DNA from: Chloroflexota bacterium
Lineage (GTDB): Bacteria > Chloroflexota > Dehalococcoidia > Dehalococcoidales > JAHJRU01
Assembly: GCA_018830745.1 (NCBI GenBank)
Contig: JAHJRU010000021.1
Location: 1-23,018, forward strand
DNA: 23,018 bases
Direction: 5' to 3'
Shown piece after piece: positions 1 to 7,335 of the stretch (its first letter is position 1; every line of letters starts with the position of its first letter). Made by a program: the position numbers and the translations under genes. A model generated the notes under the pieces. It saw only the letters and a program-made list of their open reading frames with translations. It was not told the DNA's origin and did not search any database.

Positions 1-1
1 C

Positions 2-1495
2 GTCGATGGCCAGGCGGAGATAAAAGACGCCACTGACCTCTGGGGTAAAAACACCGCCGATGTGGATAAATCGATTAAGCAGGAAATGGGCGACCGCAAT
101 GTGCGCGTGGCTCAGATTGGCCCGGCAGGTGAAAACCTGGTCCGTTATGCCTGTGTCATCAACGACATCCGCCACGCCTGCGGTCGCAGTGGCATGGGCG
201 CGGTAATGGGCTCTAAGAACCTCAAGGCTATCGCCGTCAGAGGAAAACAGCCAGTGGAACTGGCCGATGCCGAGACCATTGCCTCCATAGCCCGCCGGTT
301 CAGGGACACCTTTCGGGATAGCAAGTCCATGGCCAGTATGAGCGCTCACGGCACCGCCGGCAACTTTGCCGCTTTTAACAGAGTAGGGTCGCTGCCCACG
401 CGTAACTTCCGGGAAGGTGTCTTCGAGGGAACCGATAAGATTTCGGGGGATGCTATAGAAGCCGGCGCTCTGAAGAAACGGGAATCCTGCTATGGCTGCC
501 CGGTGCAGTGCAAGCCGGTGGTATCCGTTGGCGGAAAGTACAATGTCGACCCCGTATATGGCGGTCCCGAGTTTGAAACGCAGGCTGCCCTGGGCTCGCT
601 CTGCGGCGTGGATAACCTGGAAGCGATACTCAAAGGCAATGAACTGTGTAACGCTTACGGGCTGGACACTATATCCACCGGGGTTACCATCGCTTTTGCC
701 ATGGAGTGTTTCGAGCGCGGCATCCTGACCAAAGAGGATACCGGCGGACTGGAGCTTGGCTTCGGCCACGCCGAGGCTATGGTGCAACTCATAGAAATGA
801 TAGCCCGCCGCGAAGGTTTTGGCAATGTACTGGCTGAAGGCTCAGCTCGGGCAGCCCAGTCCATAGGTAAAGGAGCCGAGGCATTCGCCATGCACGTTAA
901 ACGGCAGGAGATTCCCATGCATGACCCCCGCTGGAAGCCGGGGCTGGGTCTGGGCTATGCCGTTTCACCCACCGGGGCGGACCATAATCATAACATCCAC
1001 GATAACTCGTACCAGAAGAGAATAGGCTTTGACCTTAACAGCCTGGGGGTTATCCAGCCGGTACCGCGCGATGACCTGGGACCGGCTAAAGTAAGGCTGC
1101 TCCTCTACGGCAGCACCTGGAAACACGTTTGGGACTGCCTGGTAATGTGTAACTTCATCGAGTTCAACACCCATCAGGTAGTTGACCTGGTAAGAGCCGC
1201 TACCGGCTGGCCCGTTACCCTGTTCGAGCTGATGAAGGTGGGCGAACGCGCCATACAGATGACCCGTGCTTTCAACATTCTCCAGGGAATGTCGCCCGAT
1301 GAAGACAGACTGCCGGAGCGATTCTTCGATACTCCCTTCCCTGCCGGCCCCCTTGAGGGCACGAAAATCGATAAAGAAGCCATGGCCCAAGCCAGGGAAA
1401 TATACTACGACATGGCTGGCTGGGATAGGGTAAGCGGCATGCCCACTTCGGGCAGGCTACAGGAACTGAGCATTGAATGGGTATCTGGCGTGTAA
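2..1495 (+). CDS. Aldehyde:ferredoxin oxidoreductase family protein, C-terminal part (5' end outside window)
   Basis: This is a tungsten- or molybdenum-pterin enzyme that oxidises aldehydes to carboxylic acids with ferredoxin, or runs in reverse. The reading frame is open from base 2, with a conserved AOR-like stretch (LWGKNTADV...GDRNVRVAQIGPAGENLVR), so the GTG at 62 is internal and the true start lies upstream. A C-x2-C-x3-C cluster motif (CYGCPVQC) begins at nucleotide 488. A later Cys in DCLVMCNF (codon at 1148) fits the fourth [4Fe-4S] ligand. MHDPR and SPTGADHNHNIHD are typical AOR domain 2/3 signatures. The N-terminal pterin-binding domain is not visible. The stop lies 21 bases before an iron alcohol dehydrogenase, suggesting an aldehyde/alcohol redox operon. 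The family call is secure; metal and substrate are not decidable. Confidence 0.93.
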   Translation, partial: VDGQAEIKDATDLWGKNTADVDKSIKQEMGDRNVRVAQIGPAGENLVRYACVINDIRHACGRSGMGAVMGSKNLKAIAVRGKQPVELADAETIASIARRFRDTFRDSKSMASMSAHGTAGNFAAFNRVGSLPTRNFREGVFEGTDKISGDAIEAGALKKRESCYGCPVQCKPVVSVGGKYNVDPVYGGPEFETQAALGSLCGVDNLEAILKGNELCNAYGLDTISTGVTIAFAMECFERGILTKEDTGGLELGFGHAEAMVQLIEMIARREGFGNVLAEGSARAAQSIGKGAEAFAMHVKRQEIPMHDPRWKPGLGLGYAVSPTGADHNHNIHDNSYQKRIGFDLNSLGVIQPVPRDDLGPAKVRLLLYGSTWKHVWDCLVMCNFIEFNTHQVVDLVRAATGWPVTLFELMKVGERAIQMTRAFNILQGMSPDEDRLPERFFDTPFPAGPLEGTKIDKEAMAQAREIYYDMAGWDRVSGMPTSGRLQELSIEWVSGV

Positions 1496-1516
1496 TCTGA
1501 GAGAGGAAGGAGACAT

Positions 1517-2707
1517 ATGCCCTACAAGAGATTTATATTAACGCGAGAAATCATCCACGGCTGGGGTGCCCTTAAGGCGCTAAAATCCGTTCCCGCCACA
1601 AGGGCTTTCATCGTCACCGATAAAATGATGGTGCAACTGGGCTATCCGGACAGGGTAGAAGCCATACTGAACGAAAAAGGCGCGGAATGCCGGCGCTTTG
1701 ATGAGGTAGAACCAGACCCATCCCTGGACACGGTGAAAAAATGCCTGGCTCAGGTCATGGAGTTCAAACCCGACCTGATTATCGGACTGGGGGGCGGCTC
1801 GCCCATAGACGCCGGCAAAACAGTCTGGGCTTTCTACGAACACCCGGATCTGGCGGAAATGGAGTGGGATGAGATGCGGCGTCAGTTACCCCGCCGCAGC
1901 CTGCGGCAGAAAGCCAAATACGTAGCTATCCCTACTACCAGCGGCACCGGCTCCGAGGTCAGCTTCGGGGCGGTCATTTCCAACCATCAGGTCGACCCTC
2001 CCGATAAGAGGATTCTCTTCTCTTTTCAGTTCACCCCCGATGTAGCCATCGTTGACGCCGAACTGGCATCTTCCATGCCTCCCGATGTTACCGCAGCTAC
2101 CGGGTATGATGCCCTGGTACACGCCTTAGAGCCCTTTGTTGGCGGTCCGGTGAGCGATATCGTTGACAGCCTGGCGGTGACTTCAATCAAGAACATCCTC
2201 AAATGGTTGCCCCAGGCAGTAGCCGACGGCTCTGATGTCACGGCGAGGGAGAAAATGCACCTGGCCGCTACCATGGCAATGGCAGCCGGCACCAACGGCA
2301 CCGGCAGCCTTAATCACGACCTGGCCCACCAGTTAGGCTCCTTCTATCACATAGTCCACGGGATAGCCAATGCTGTCACCCTTGACCATTTCCTCGTCTG
2401 GCTTTACAAGTACAATCCGGAGGCACAGGCTATGCTGGCCGAAGAACTGGGCATGGAGGTGAAAAGCACCAGAGACGGAGCCCAGAAGCTGATAAAGGCT
2501 ATGGTGGAGCTCAGGCAAAAGGTCGGGCTTCCCGGTTCTATCAAGGAAATAGGCATCGATGAAGGTGTCTTTATGTCACAGCTGGACCGGCTAATCGAAT
2601 ATACCCTGGCCTCAGGTCTTTCATCACAGAAACCAACTCCGGAAGAGGTCAAGGAGATTTATCTTAAAGCATGGGAGGGGGCTGAACCCGCCCTTCCTCC
2701 GGAGTAA
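1517..2707 (+). CDS. Iron-containing (group III) alcohol dehydrogenase
   Basis: This is an NAD(P)-dependent alcohol/aldehyde oxidoreductase of the FucO/butanol dehydrogenase family, 396 aa, which is the normal length. The nucleotide-binding motif GGGSPIDAGK is near residues 92-101 and the family motif PTTSGTGSEVS near 139-149. By comparison with E. coli FucO (D196, H200, H263, H277), the likely metal ligands are D198, H202, H267 and H281, in GYDALVHALE and NHDLAHQLG...HGIAN. All four are present, so the enzyme looks intact. ATG 1517 follows AGGAGA by 5 bases. It sits directly downstream of the AOR gene, and together they could interconvert acid, aldehyde and alcohol to balance reduced ferredoxin and NAD(P)H. 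The substrate is unknown. Confidence 0.95.
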   Translation: MPYKRFILTREIIHGWGALKALKSVPATRAFIVTDKMMVQLGYPDRVEAILNEKGAECRRFDEVEPDPSLDTVKKCLAQVMEFKPDLIIGLGGGSPIDAGKTVWAFYEHPDLAEMEWDEMRRQLPRRSLRQKAKYVAIPTTSGTGSEVSFGAVISNHQVDPPDKRILFSFQFTPDVAIVDAELASSMPPDVTAATGYDALVHALEPFVGGPVSDIVDSLAVTSIKNILKWLPQAVADGSDVTAREKMHLAATMAMAAGTNGTGSLNHDLAHQLGSFYHIVHGIANAVTLDHFLVWLYKYNPEAQAMLAEELGMEVKSTRDGAQKLIKAMVELRQKVGLPGSIKEIGIDEGVFMSQLDRLIEYTLASGLSSQKPTPEEVKEIYLKAWEGAEPALPPE

Positions 2708-2714
2708 ATCCAGA

Positions 2715-2758
2715 CTATGCTTGACACTCATCAAAATGCCTGCTAAATTCAAGCATAG
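2715..2758 (+). promoter_or_regulatory. Promoter for rplY, framed by a perfect 10-bp inverted repeat
   Basis: TTGACA (2721-2726) and TAAATT (2744-2749) are separated by 17 bases, a near-consensus housekeeping promoter. The arms CTATGCTTGA (2715-2724) and TCAAGCATAG (2749-2758) are perfect inverted repeats. They overlap the -35 box and the last base of the -10 box, so the repeat could be an operator or a terminator stem for the upstream genes. Whether it is bound by anything is inference. Confidence 0.55.
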
Positions 2759-2782
2759 AATAGAATGAAATTGACTATAGCT

Positions 2783-2804
2783 ATTGCGGCGTAACCGCAA
2801 TTTT
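2783..2804 (+). terminator. Short GC hairpin followed by TTTT in the rplY leader
   Basis: ATTGCGG (2783-2789) pairs perfectly with CCGCAAT (2795-2801) across a 5-base loop, and a run of T follows (2801-2804). It resembles a small intrinsic terminator. It lies downstream of the predicted rplY promoter and upstream of the start codon, so it could be a leader attenuator for L25. It could equally end read-through from the alcohol dehydrogenase. The T tract is short. Confidence 0.4.
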
Positions 2805-2831
2805 GTAGTGTCCATGGAAAGGGGAATCTAG

Positions 2832-3473
2832 ATGGATAAAATAGAACTTGAAGCTGCTCACCGGGAGACTCTGGGAAAGAAAGTAAAACAGCTGCGGCGC
2901 AGAGAAATCACCCCGGCGCATCTCTTCGGTCACGATGTCGCCTCACTGGCCCTGCAATGTCAAACTGCCGAGATCAAACGGGCTTTAACTCAGGCAGGTA
3001 GGACCGGACTTATCAACCTCAAACTGGACACGGCCAAAAAACCAAGGAGCGTGCTGATTAGAGAAATTCAAAAAAACCCATGCACCGGCGAGTTACTGCA
3101 TGTGGACTTTTACGAGGTGAAGACAACTGAAAAAATCAAGGTGGATGTGCCTGTTGTTCTGGTCGGAGAAGCACCAGCCTTGAAGTTAAAAGACAACATT
3201 TTAATTCAAGAACTGGACAGTCTCAGTGTGGAATGCTTCCCGGATAAAATTCCAACTTCTTTCAAAATTGACCTGAGTTCACTGGCCGAAGCTGAGCAAG
3301 CCATCAGGGTAAAAGACCTTACCTTAGCTGAAGGGGTTGCCTTTACCCACGAGGACCCGGAACTCATCGTGGTTAAAATCAGTGTCGCCGCAGCAGCGAG
3401 AGTAGAGGAGGAGGAAGTAGTTGCCGAGGCTCTGGAAGCCGCCCCAGCACCGGAGGAAACAGCAGAGGAGTAG
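2832..3473 (+). CDS. rplY: 50S ribosomal protein L25/general stress protein CTC
   Basis: This protein binds 5S rRNA in the large ribosomal subunit. The 213-aa length is that of the long CTC form. An N-terminal L25 beta-barrel covers about residues 1-92 (ETLGKKVKQLRR at the start, IQKNPCTGELLHVDFYEV near residue 77), and an L25 C-terminal beta domain about 95-185. An acidic Ala/Glu-rich tail follows (EEEEVVAEALEAAPAPEETAEE region), as usual in this form. The ATG has only a modest GGGGA ribosome binding site. The gene seems transcribed from its own promoter about 80 bases upstream, with a hairpin in the leader. Its place between a redox operon and a glycolytic pair looks like simple adjacency. 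Confidence 0.95.
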   Translation: MDKIELEAAHRETLGKKVKQLRRREITPAHLFGHDVASLALQCQTAEIKRALTQAGRTGLINLKLDTAKKPRSVLIREIQKNPCTGELLHVDFYEVKTTEKIKVDVPVVLVGEAPALKLKDNILIQELDSLSVECFPDKIPTSFKIDLSSLAEAEQAIRVKDLTLAEGVAFTHEDPELIVVKISVAAAARVEEEEVVAEALEAAPAPEETAEE

Positions 3474-3570
3474 GCGCTCTTTATCCGCATACAAACTGAC
3501 AACTGTCTACGGGGCCCCGGCTGAGGAAGACTATGAGGCAGCAGATTCACACTCTACTAGGAGGTGAACC

Positions 3571-4566
3571 ATGAAGGGATTATCGACAGGCAAGATAAGA
3601 GGTCTCCAGCAACTGGCCGACGACAATGGTCTACTGGTAATGCTGGCCGTTGACCACCGAGACTCTCTGAAAAGGGCACTGAACCCGAAGAGCCCCGAAG
3701 CTGTTAGCTACCAGGACATGGTGGATTTCAAGCTCGACCTTTGCCGCACCGTTGGACCGGTCGCCAGCGGGATACTGCTGGACCCGGTTTATGGAGCTGC
3801 CCAGGCTATTGCAGCCAGTGCCCTGCCCGGCCATGCCGGTCTACTGGTCAGCATGGAGGAAACCGGCTATACCGGCGAAAAGACCCAGCGCATCACCACT
3901 ATTTTACCCGGCTGGAATGTCAAAAAGGCCAAGAGGCTGGGAGCATCGGCAGTTAAGCTACTCCTCTACTATCGCCCCGACCTGAAGGACATAGCCGCCA
4001 AACAGCGCGACCTGGTGGCTAAATTGGCCGACCAGTGCAACGAAGAAGATATACCGCTGCTGGTTGAACCGGTAAGCTACCCCGTCGAGGATGTCGGCAT
4101 GTCAGCCAAGAAGTTTGCCGATATGAAGCCGGACTTAGTAATTGAGACCGCCCGGCAACTTACTACTTTACCCTTCGACGTGTTAAAAGCCGAGTTCCCG
4201 GCTGACCTCAATTATGAGTCGGATGACAGGAAATTATTACAGCTCTGCCAGCAATTAAATGAAGCGTCCCAGCTACCCTGGGTCCTGCTCAGTGCCGGCG
4301 TTGACTTCGACAAGTTCAAGAAACAGGTGGAGCTAGCCTGCAAGGCCGGCGCCTCCGGCTTTCTGGCGGGCCGTGCCCTGTGGCAGGAGGCTCCCGAAAT
4401 TCCCTCCAGGGAGGAAAGATATAAATTCATGGCATCAACATCAGCCCAGCGGCTGAGGCAACTGACCGGAATAGCCGCCGCATACGGCACACCATGGTTT
4501 GCCAAGCTGGGAATCAAGAAGGGTGAATTCGAGCCGGTAGATGAAAAATGGTATAAAACCTACTGA
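3571..4566 (+). CDS. LacD-like class I aldolase (tagatose-1,6-bisphosphate/fructose-bisphosphate type)
   Basis: Predicted Schiff-base aldolase of the LacD family (331 aa, usual length about 325-330), which cleaves ketohexose bisphosphates to glyceraldehyde-3-phosphate and dihydroxyacetone phosphate. Characteristic segments are MLAVDHRDSLKRAL (24-37), ASAVKLLLYYRPD (125-137) and DVLKAEFPAD (203-212). K206 in the last matches the Schiff-base Lys of Streptococcus LacD (K205). The ATG follows a strong GGAGGTG by 4 bases. Pyruvate kinase begins about 15 bases after the stop, so the pair is probably one transcript. With no other tagatose or lactose genes here, I infer a glycolytic/gluconeogenic aldolase role, not tagatose catabolism. 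Specificity cannot be read from the sequence. Confidence 0.85.
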   Translation: MKGLSTGKIRGLQQLADDNGLLVMLAVDHRDSLKRALNPKSPEAVSYQDMVDFKLDLCRTVGPVASGILLDPVYGAAQAIAASALPGHAGLLVSMEETGYTGEKTQRITTILPGWNVKKAKRLGASAVKLLLYYRPDLKDIAAKQRDLVAKLADQCNEEDIPLLVEPVSYPVEDVGMSAKKFADMKPDLVIETARQLTTLPFDVLKAEFPADLNYESDDRKLLQLCQQLNEASQLPWVLLSAGVDFDKFKKQVELACKAGASGFLAGRALWQEAPEIPSREERYKFMASTSAQRLRQLTGIAAAYGTPWFAKLGIKKGEFEPVDEKWYKTY

Positions 4567-4580
4567 TTGGAGTGGTGGTT

Positions 4581-6017
4581 TTGCCCCAGGTTAAGCGTTT
4601 TCGCCGACGAACCAAGATAGTAGCCACCATAGGCCCAGCCAGCAGCTCAGCCAGCATGATTGAGCGACTGCTCAAGGCGGGTGTGGATGTTGCCAGACTG
4701 AACCTTTCACATGGCACCCACAATGACCACGCACGCCAGTTGCAGACCATAAGAAAATCATCGCAACGCCTTGACCTGCCGGTAGCCATCATAATGGACC
4801 TGCCCGGCCCCAAATACCGCACTGGCAGATTGAAAAATAGTCCCGTAATACTGAAAAAGGGTGCCCAAATCACCCTGACTACGGAACAGGTGGAGGGAGA
4901 TGCCGAGAGGGTACCGGTCAATCTCCCCACCCTACCCCAGGACGTAAAAATCGGGGATAAGGTACTTATCGACGACGGAGCCCTGCAGTTAAAAGTGCTG
5001 GGTATTACCGAAACCGAGGTCAGATGCCGCATATTGGTGGGTGGTGCGCTTACCCCGGGGCGGGGGCTTGTGGTGCCGGCAATGAATACCTCCGGCCCCT
5101 TTATTACCGAGCAGCTTAAGAAACACATCGCTTTTGCCATCGAACACCAGCCTGATTATGTTGCTCTCTCCTTTGTTACCGGCCCGGAAGATGTGGAGCG
5201 TACAAGAGACCTCCTCAAACAAGGGGATTCTGACATCCCCATCATCACCAAGATTGAGCGAGGGCGCGCCGTGTCTAGCTTCGACCGGATACTGGCGGTT
5301 AGCGACGGAATCATGGTTGCCCGGGGTGACCTGGGCGTTGATATCCCCCTGGAAAAGGTGCCCCTGGTACAAAAGGAGATCATAAATAAATGTAACAAGG
5401 CGGGTAAACCGGTAATCACCGCCACCCAGATGCTCGAGTCCATGATTAATTCACCGCGGCCCACGCGGGCAGAGGTCACCGATGTGGCTAATGCCATCTT
5501 TGACGGCACGGATGCTATTATGCTCTCCGGTGAGACCTCTGTGGGGAAATACCCTGTGCCCTCGGTGAAAACTATGTCTAAAATCGCTCAGGAGACCGAG
5601 CGCCAGCTCCCCTATGAACACCTGCTGATGCACCGGGGGGCATGGCTTGAGTCCCAGACAGACGAGATGATAAGCTATAACGCCTGCTATACTGCCTACC
5701 GGCTAGGCGCAGCAGCCATCGTGGCGGCTACCCTGTCTGGCAGCACCGTCCGCCGGATATCCAAATACCGGCCCAAAATGCCTATCATTGCCATAACGCC
5801 CAGTGCGCAGGTATACGGACGTCTGCTGCTATCCTGGGGAGTGCAGGTCCGCCAGATAGCCGCATCGCCCTCGGTGGCTGAGCTTTTTGCCACCGCAGCG
5901 CAACTCTGCCAAGACATGGGTATAGCCAAATCGGGTGACCTGATAGTGATTACGGGGGGAATTCCGCTCGGCGTATCGGGAACGACCAACCTGCTCAAAG
6001 TGGAGAGGGTTGCTTAA
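4581..6017 (+). CDS. pyk: Pyruvate kinase
   Basis: Converts phosphoenolpyruvate and ADP to pyruvate and ATP. About 478 aa, a typical length. The TIM-barrel core opens with RRTKIVATIGPASS and carries ITKIERGRAV, GDLGVDIP, ITATQMLESM (the signature region), PTRAEVTDVANAIFDGTDA and MLSGETSVGKYP. The B domain occupies roughly residues 70-165. The C-terminal regulatory domain includes the STVRRISKYRP segment. No extra PEP-utiliser domain is present. The frame also offers GTG at 4572 and 4575, but GGAG (4569-4572) lies 8 bases before TTG 4581, so I chose that start. The gene follows the LacD-like aldolase by 14 bases and is probably cotranscribed. Confidence 0.96.
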   Translation: MPQVKRFRRRTKIVATIGPASSSASMIERLLKAGVDVARLNLSHGTHNDHARQLQTIRKSSQRLDLPVAIIMDLPGPKYRTGRLKNSPVILKKGAQITLTTEQVEGDAERVPVNLPTLPQDVKIGDKVLIDDGALQLKVLGITETEVRCRILVGGALTPGRGLVVPAMNTSGPFITEQLKKHIAFAIEHQPDYVALSFVTGPEDVERTRDLLKQGDSDIPIITKIERGRAVSSFDRILAVSDGIMVARGDLGVDIPLEKVPLVQKEIINKCNKAGKPVITATQMLESMINSPRPTRAEVTDVANAIFDGTDAIMLSGETSVGKYPVPSVKTMSKIAQETERQLPYEHLLMHRGAWLESQTDEMISYNACYTAYRLGAAAIVAATLSGSTVRRISKYRPKMPIIAITPSAQVYGRLLLSWGVQVRQIAASPSVAELFATAAQLCQDMGIAKSGDLIVITGGIPLGVSGTTNLLKVERVA

Positions 6018-6042
6018 CGCCCGGCTGACAAATCCGCACTAC

Positions 6043-7230
6043 TCAGGGACGCCGCAACGCTCTGACAAAAAGCACCAAAGTGCAGAGAATCACCACCAGA
6101 CCAAAGCCAGCCGATAATATAAAAACCCAGTTTGTCCCCAGCCTGTCCGCCACGTAGCCCAGTATGCTGGCAGAGAATGAGCCACCACCATAAGTGGCAA
6201 AGAAATAGATACCGAACATACGACCACGCCATTGAGCCGGGGTATAATTGGCAATCAACGAATTATAGGTTGGCTGGGTCATAAAATGGAAAAAGGCAAA
6301 GCCTGCCGCCGCCATTATCAAGGTCAGCCCGTAGCTGCTGCCCATGGCCAGGAGCAAGGGAACTGCCAGCAAAGCCAGGACAAAGGCTATAGTATCCGGC
6401 CGCCTGTGCTCGGAGAGATAACCGCCAAGAAACTGACCGCCAACGCCGAAGATGAGAGCCACCGTAGTGAAGGAGCCGGCTACCAGCACGGGATCAAAAT
6501 TAAGGATAGTTATGCTGACTCGCTGGCTAAGGTACAAAGGCAGGAAGGTAACCAGACCTCGATAGATAAATCCATTCATGACCTGTGCCGTGCAGATAAG
6601 CACCAGAGGGATAATGACTGGTCGCCACGATGCCTCTACCTCCCCAGATTCTCCAGTAGCTAGCTGAATGACAGTAGGCTTATCATCCCGCATGGTGAAG
6701 AAGAATACAGCCGCCAGTAGCCAAGCCGGTACGGCAAAGATAAGGTATGCTGCCCGCCAATCCAGGAAGGCAGCAATAATGCCAGCCAGTATGGGGCCCA
6801 GCGCCAGTCCAATATTCCCCCCTACACCCTGATAACCAAATCCCAGGCTCCGCTGGGCGACCACACGAGAAATAAAAGTAGCAGCTGCGGGGTGATAGAT
6901 GCCCAGCGCCGATCCCAACGCCAGCAAGCCGATGCCCAGAATGTATATATTGGATGAAAGCCCGATAACAATAGAAGCTGCCCCCATGCCGAGGCAACAT
7001 AATATCAGCAGGTTCCTCTCGCTCTTCCGGTCAGCCAGGAACCCGGTGGGCAGAGACATGGCGCCAAAAGCAAAACCCAGAATGTTGGCCAGTATTCCAA
7101 GAACGAACAGGCTGACGCCAAACTCACGGGCAATACTTATCAGTACCGCTCCGTAGGTTAGTTCAAGAACGTGAACCAGGCCGTGACAGACTGAAGTATA
7201 GCCTACTACCTGCTTTTCAAGTCGTTCCAA
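6043..7230 (-). CDS. Major facilitator superfamily transporter
   Basis: Twelve-helix-type secondary transporter, 395 aa. The N-terminal half shows the MFS loop 2-3 pattern in GAMSLPTGFLADRKSERN and long hydrophobic segments throughout. GIYHPAAATFISRVV and GVGGNIGLALGPILAG are typical of the drug/metabolite-efflux branch. The start is TTG at 7230: an in-frame stop lies a few codons upstream and AGGAAG sits just before the TTG. The gene converges on pyruvate kinase with only 25 bases between the stops, and no clear terminator is visible there. The substrate is unknown. Confidence 0.88.
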   Translation of the reverse strand: MERLEKQVVGYTSVCHGLVHVLELTYGAVLISIAREFGVSLFVLGILANILGFAFGAMSLPTGFLADRKSERNLLILCCLGMGAASIVIGLSSNIYILGIGLLALGSALGIYHPAAATFISRVVAQRSLGFGYQGVGGNIGLALGPILAGIIAAFLDWRAAYLIFAVPAWLLAAVFFFTMRDDKPTVIQLATGESGEVEASWRPVIIPLVLICTAQVMNGFIYRGLVTFLPLYLSQRVSITILNFDPVLVAGSFTTVALIFGVGGQFLGGYLSEHRRPDTIAFVLALLAVPLLLAMGSSYGLTLIMAAAGFAFFHFMTQPTYNSLIANYTPAQWRGRMFGIYFFATYGGGSFSASILGYVADRLGTNWVFILSAGFGLVVILCTLVLFVRALRRP

Positions 7231-7335
7231 TACTTCCTGCTTCTGATTCTATCCGCTAATTACCTTTGCCACCAGCCAAATACGTAGTGATTTCATCACA
7301 CCTTTGGGGTGACACAACACACAGCAGTGAACTTC

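Noticed and set aside
62..64. GTG as the start of the aldehyde:ferredoxin oxidoreductase
   Set aside because: The frame is open to base 2 with conserved family residues before it, so the gene is simply cut by the window edge.
3508..3522. GC palindrome CGGGGCCCCG after rplY as a terminator
   Set aside because: It has almost no loop and no T tract follows.
6232..6663. Plus-strand 143-aa open frame
   Set aside because: It lies fully inside the MFS gene on the other strand and has low-likelihood composition and no family resemblance.
7295..7313. Hairpin TCACACC...GGGTGA between the MFS and OB-fold genes
   Set aside because: The stem is short with a bulge and no T tract on either strand, so I could not support a terminator.
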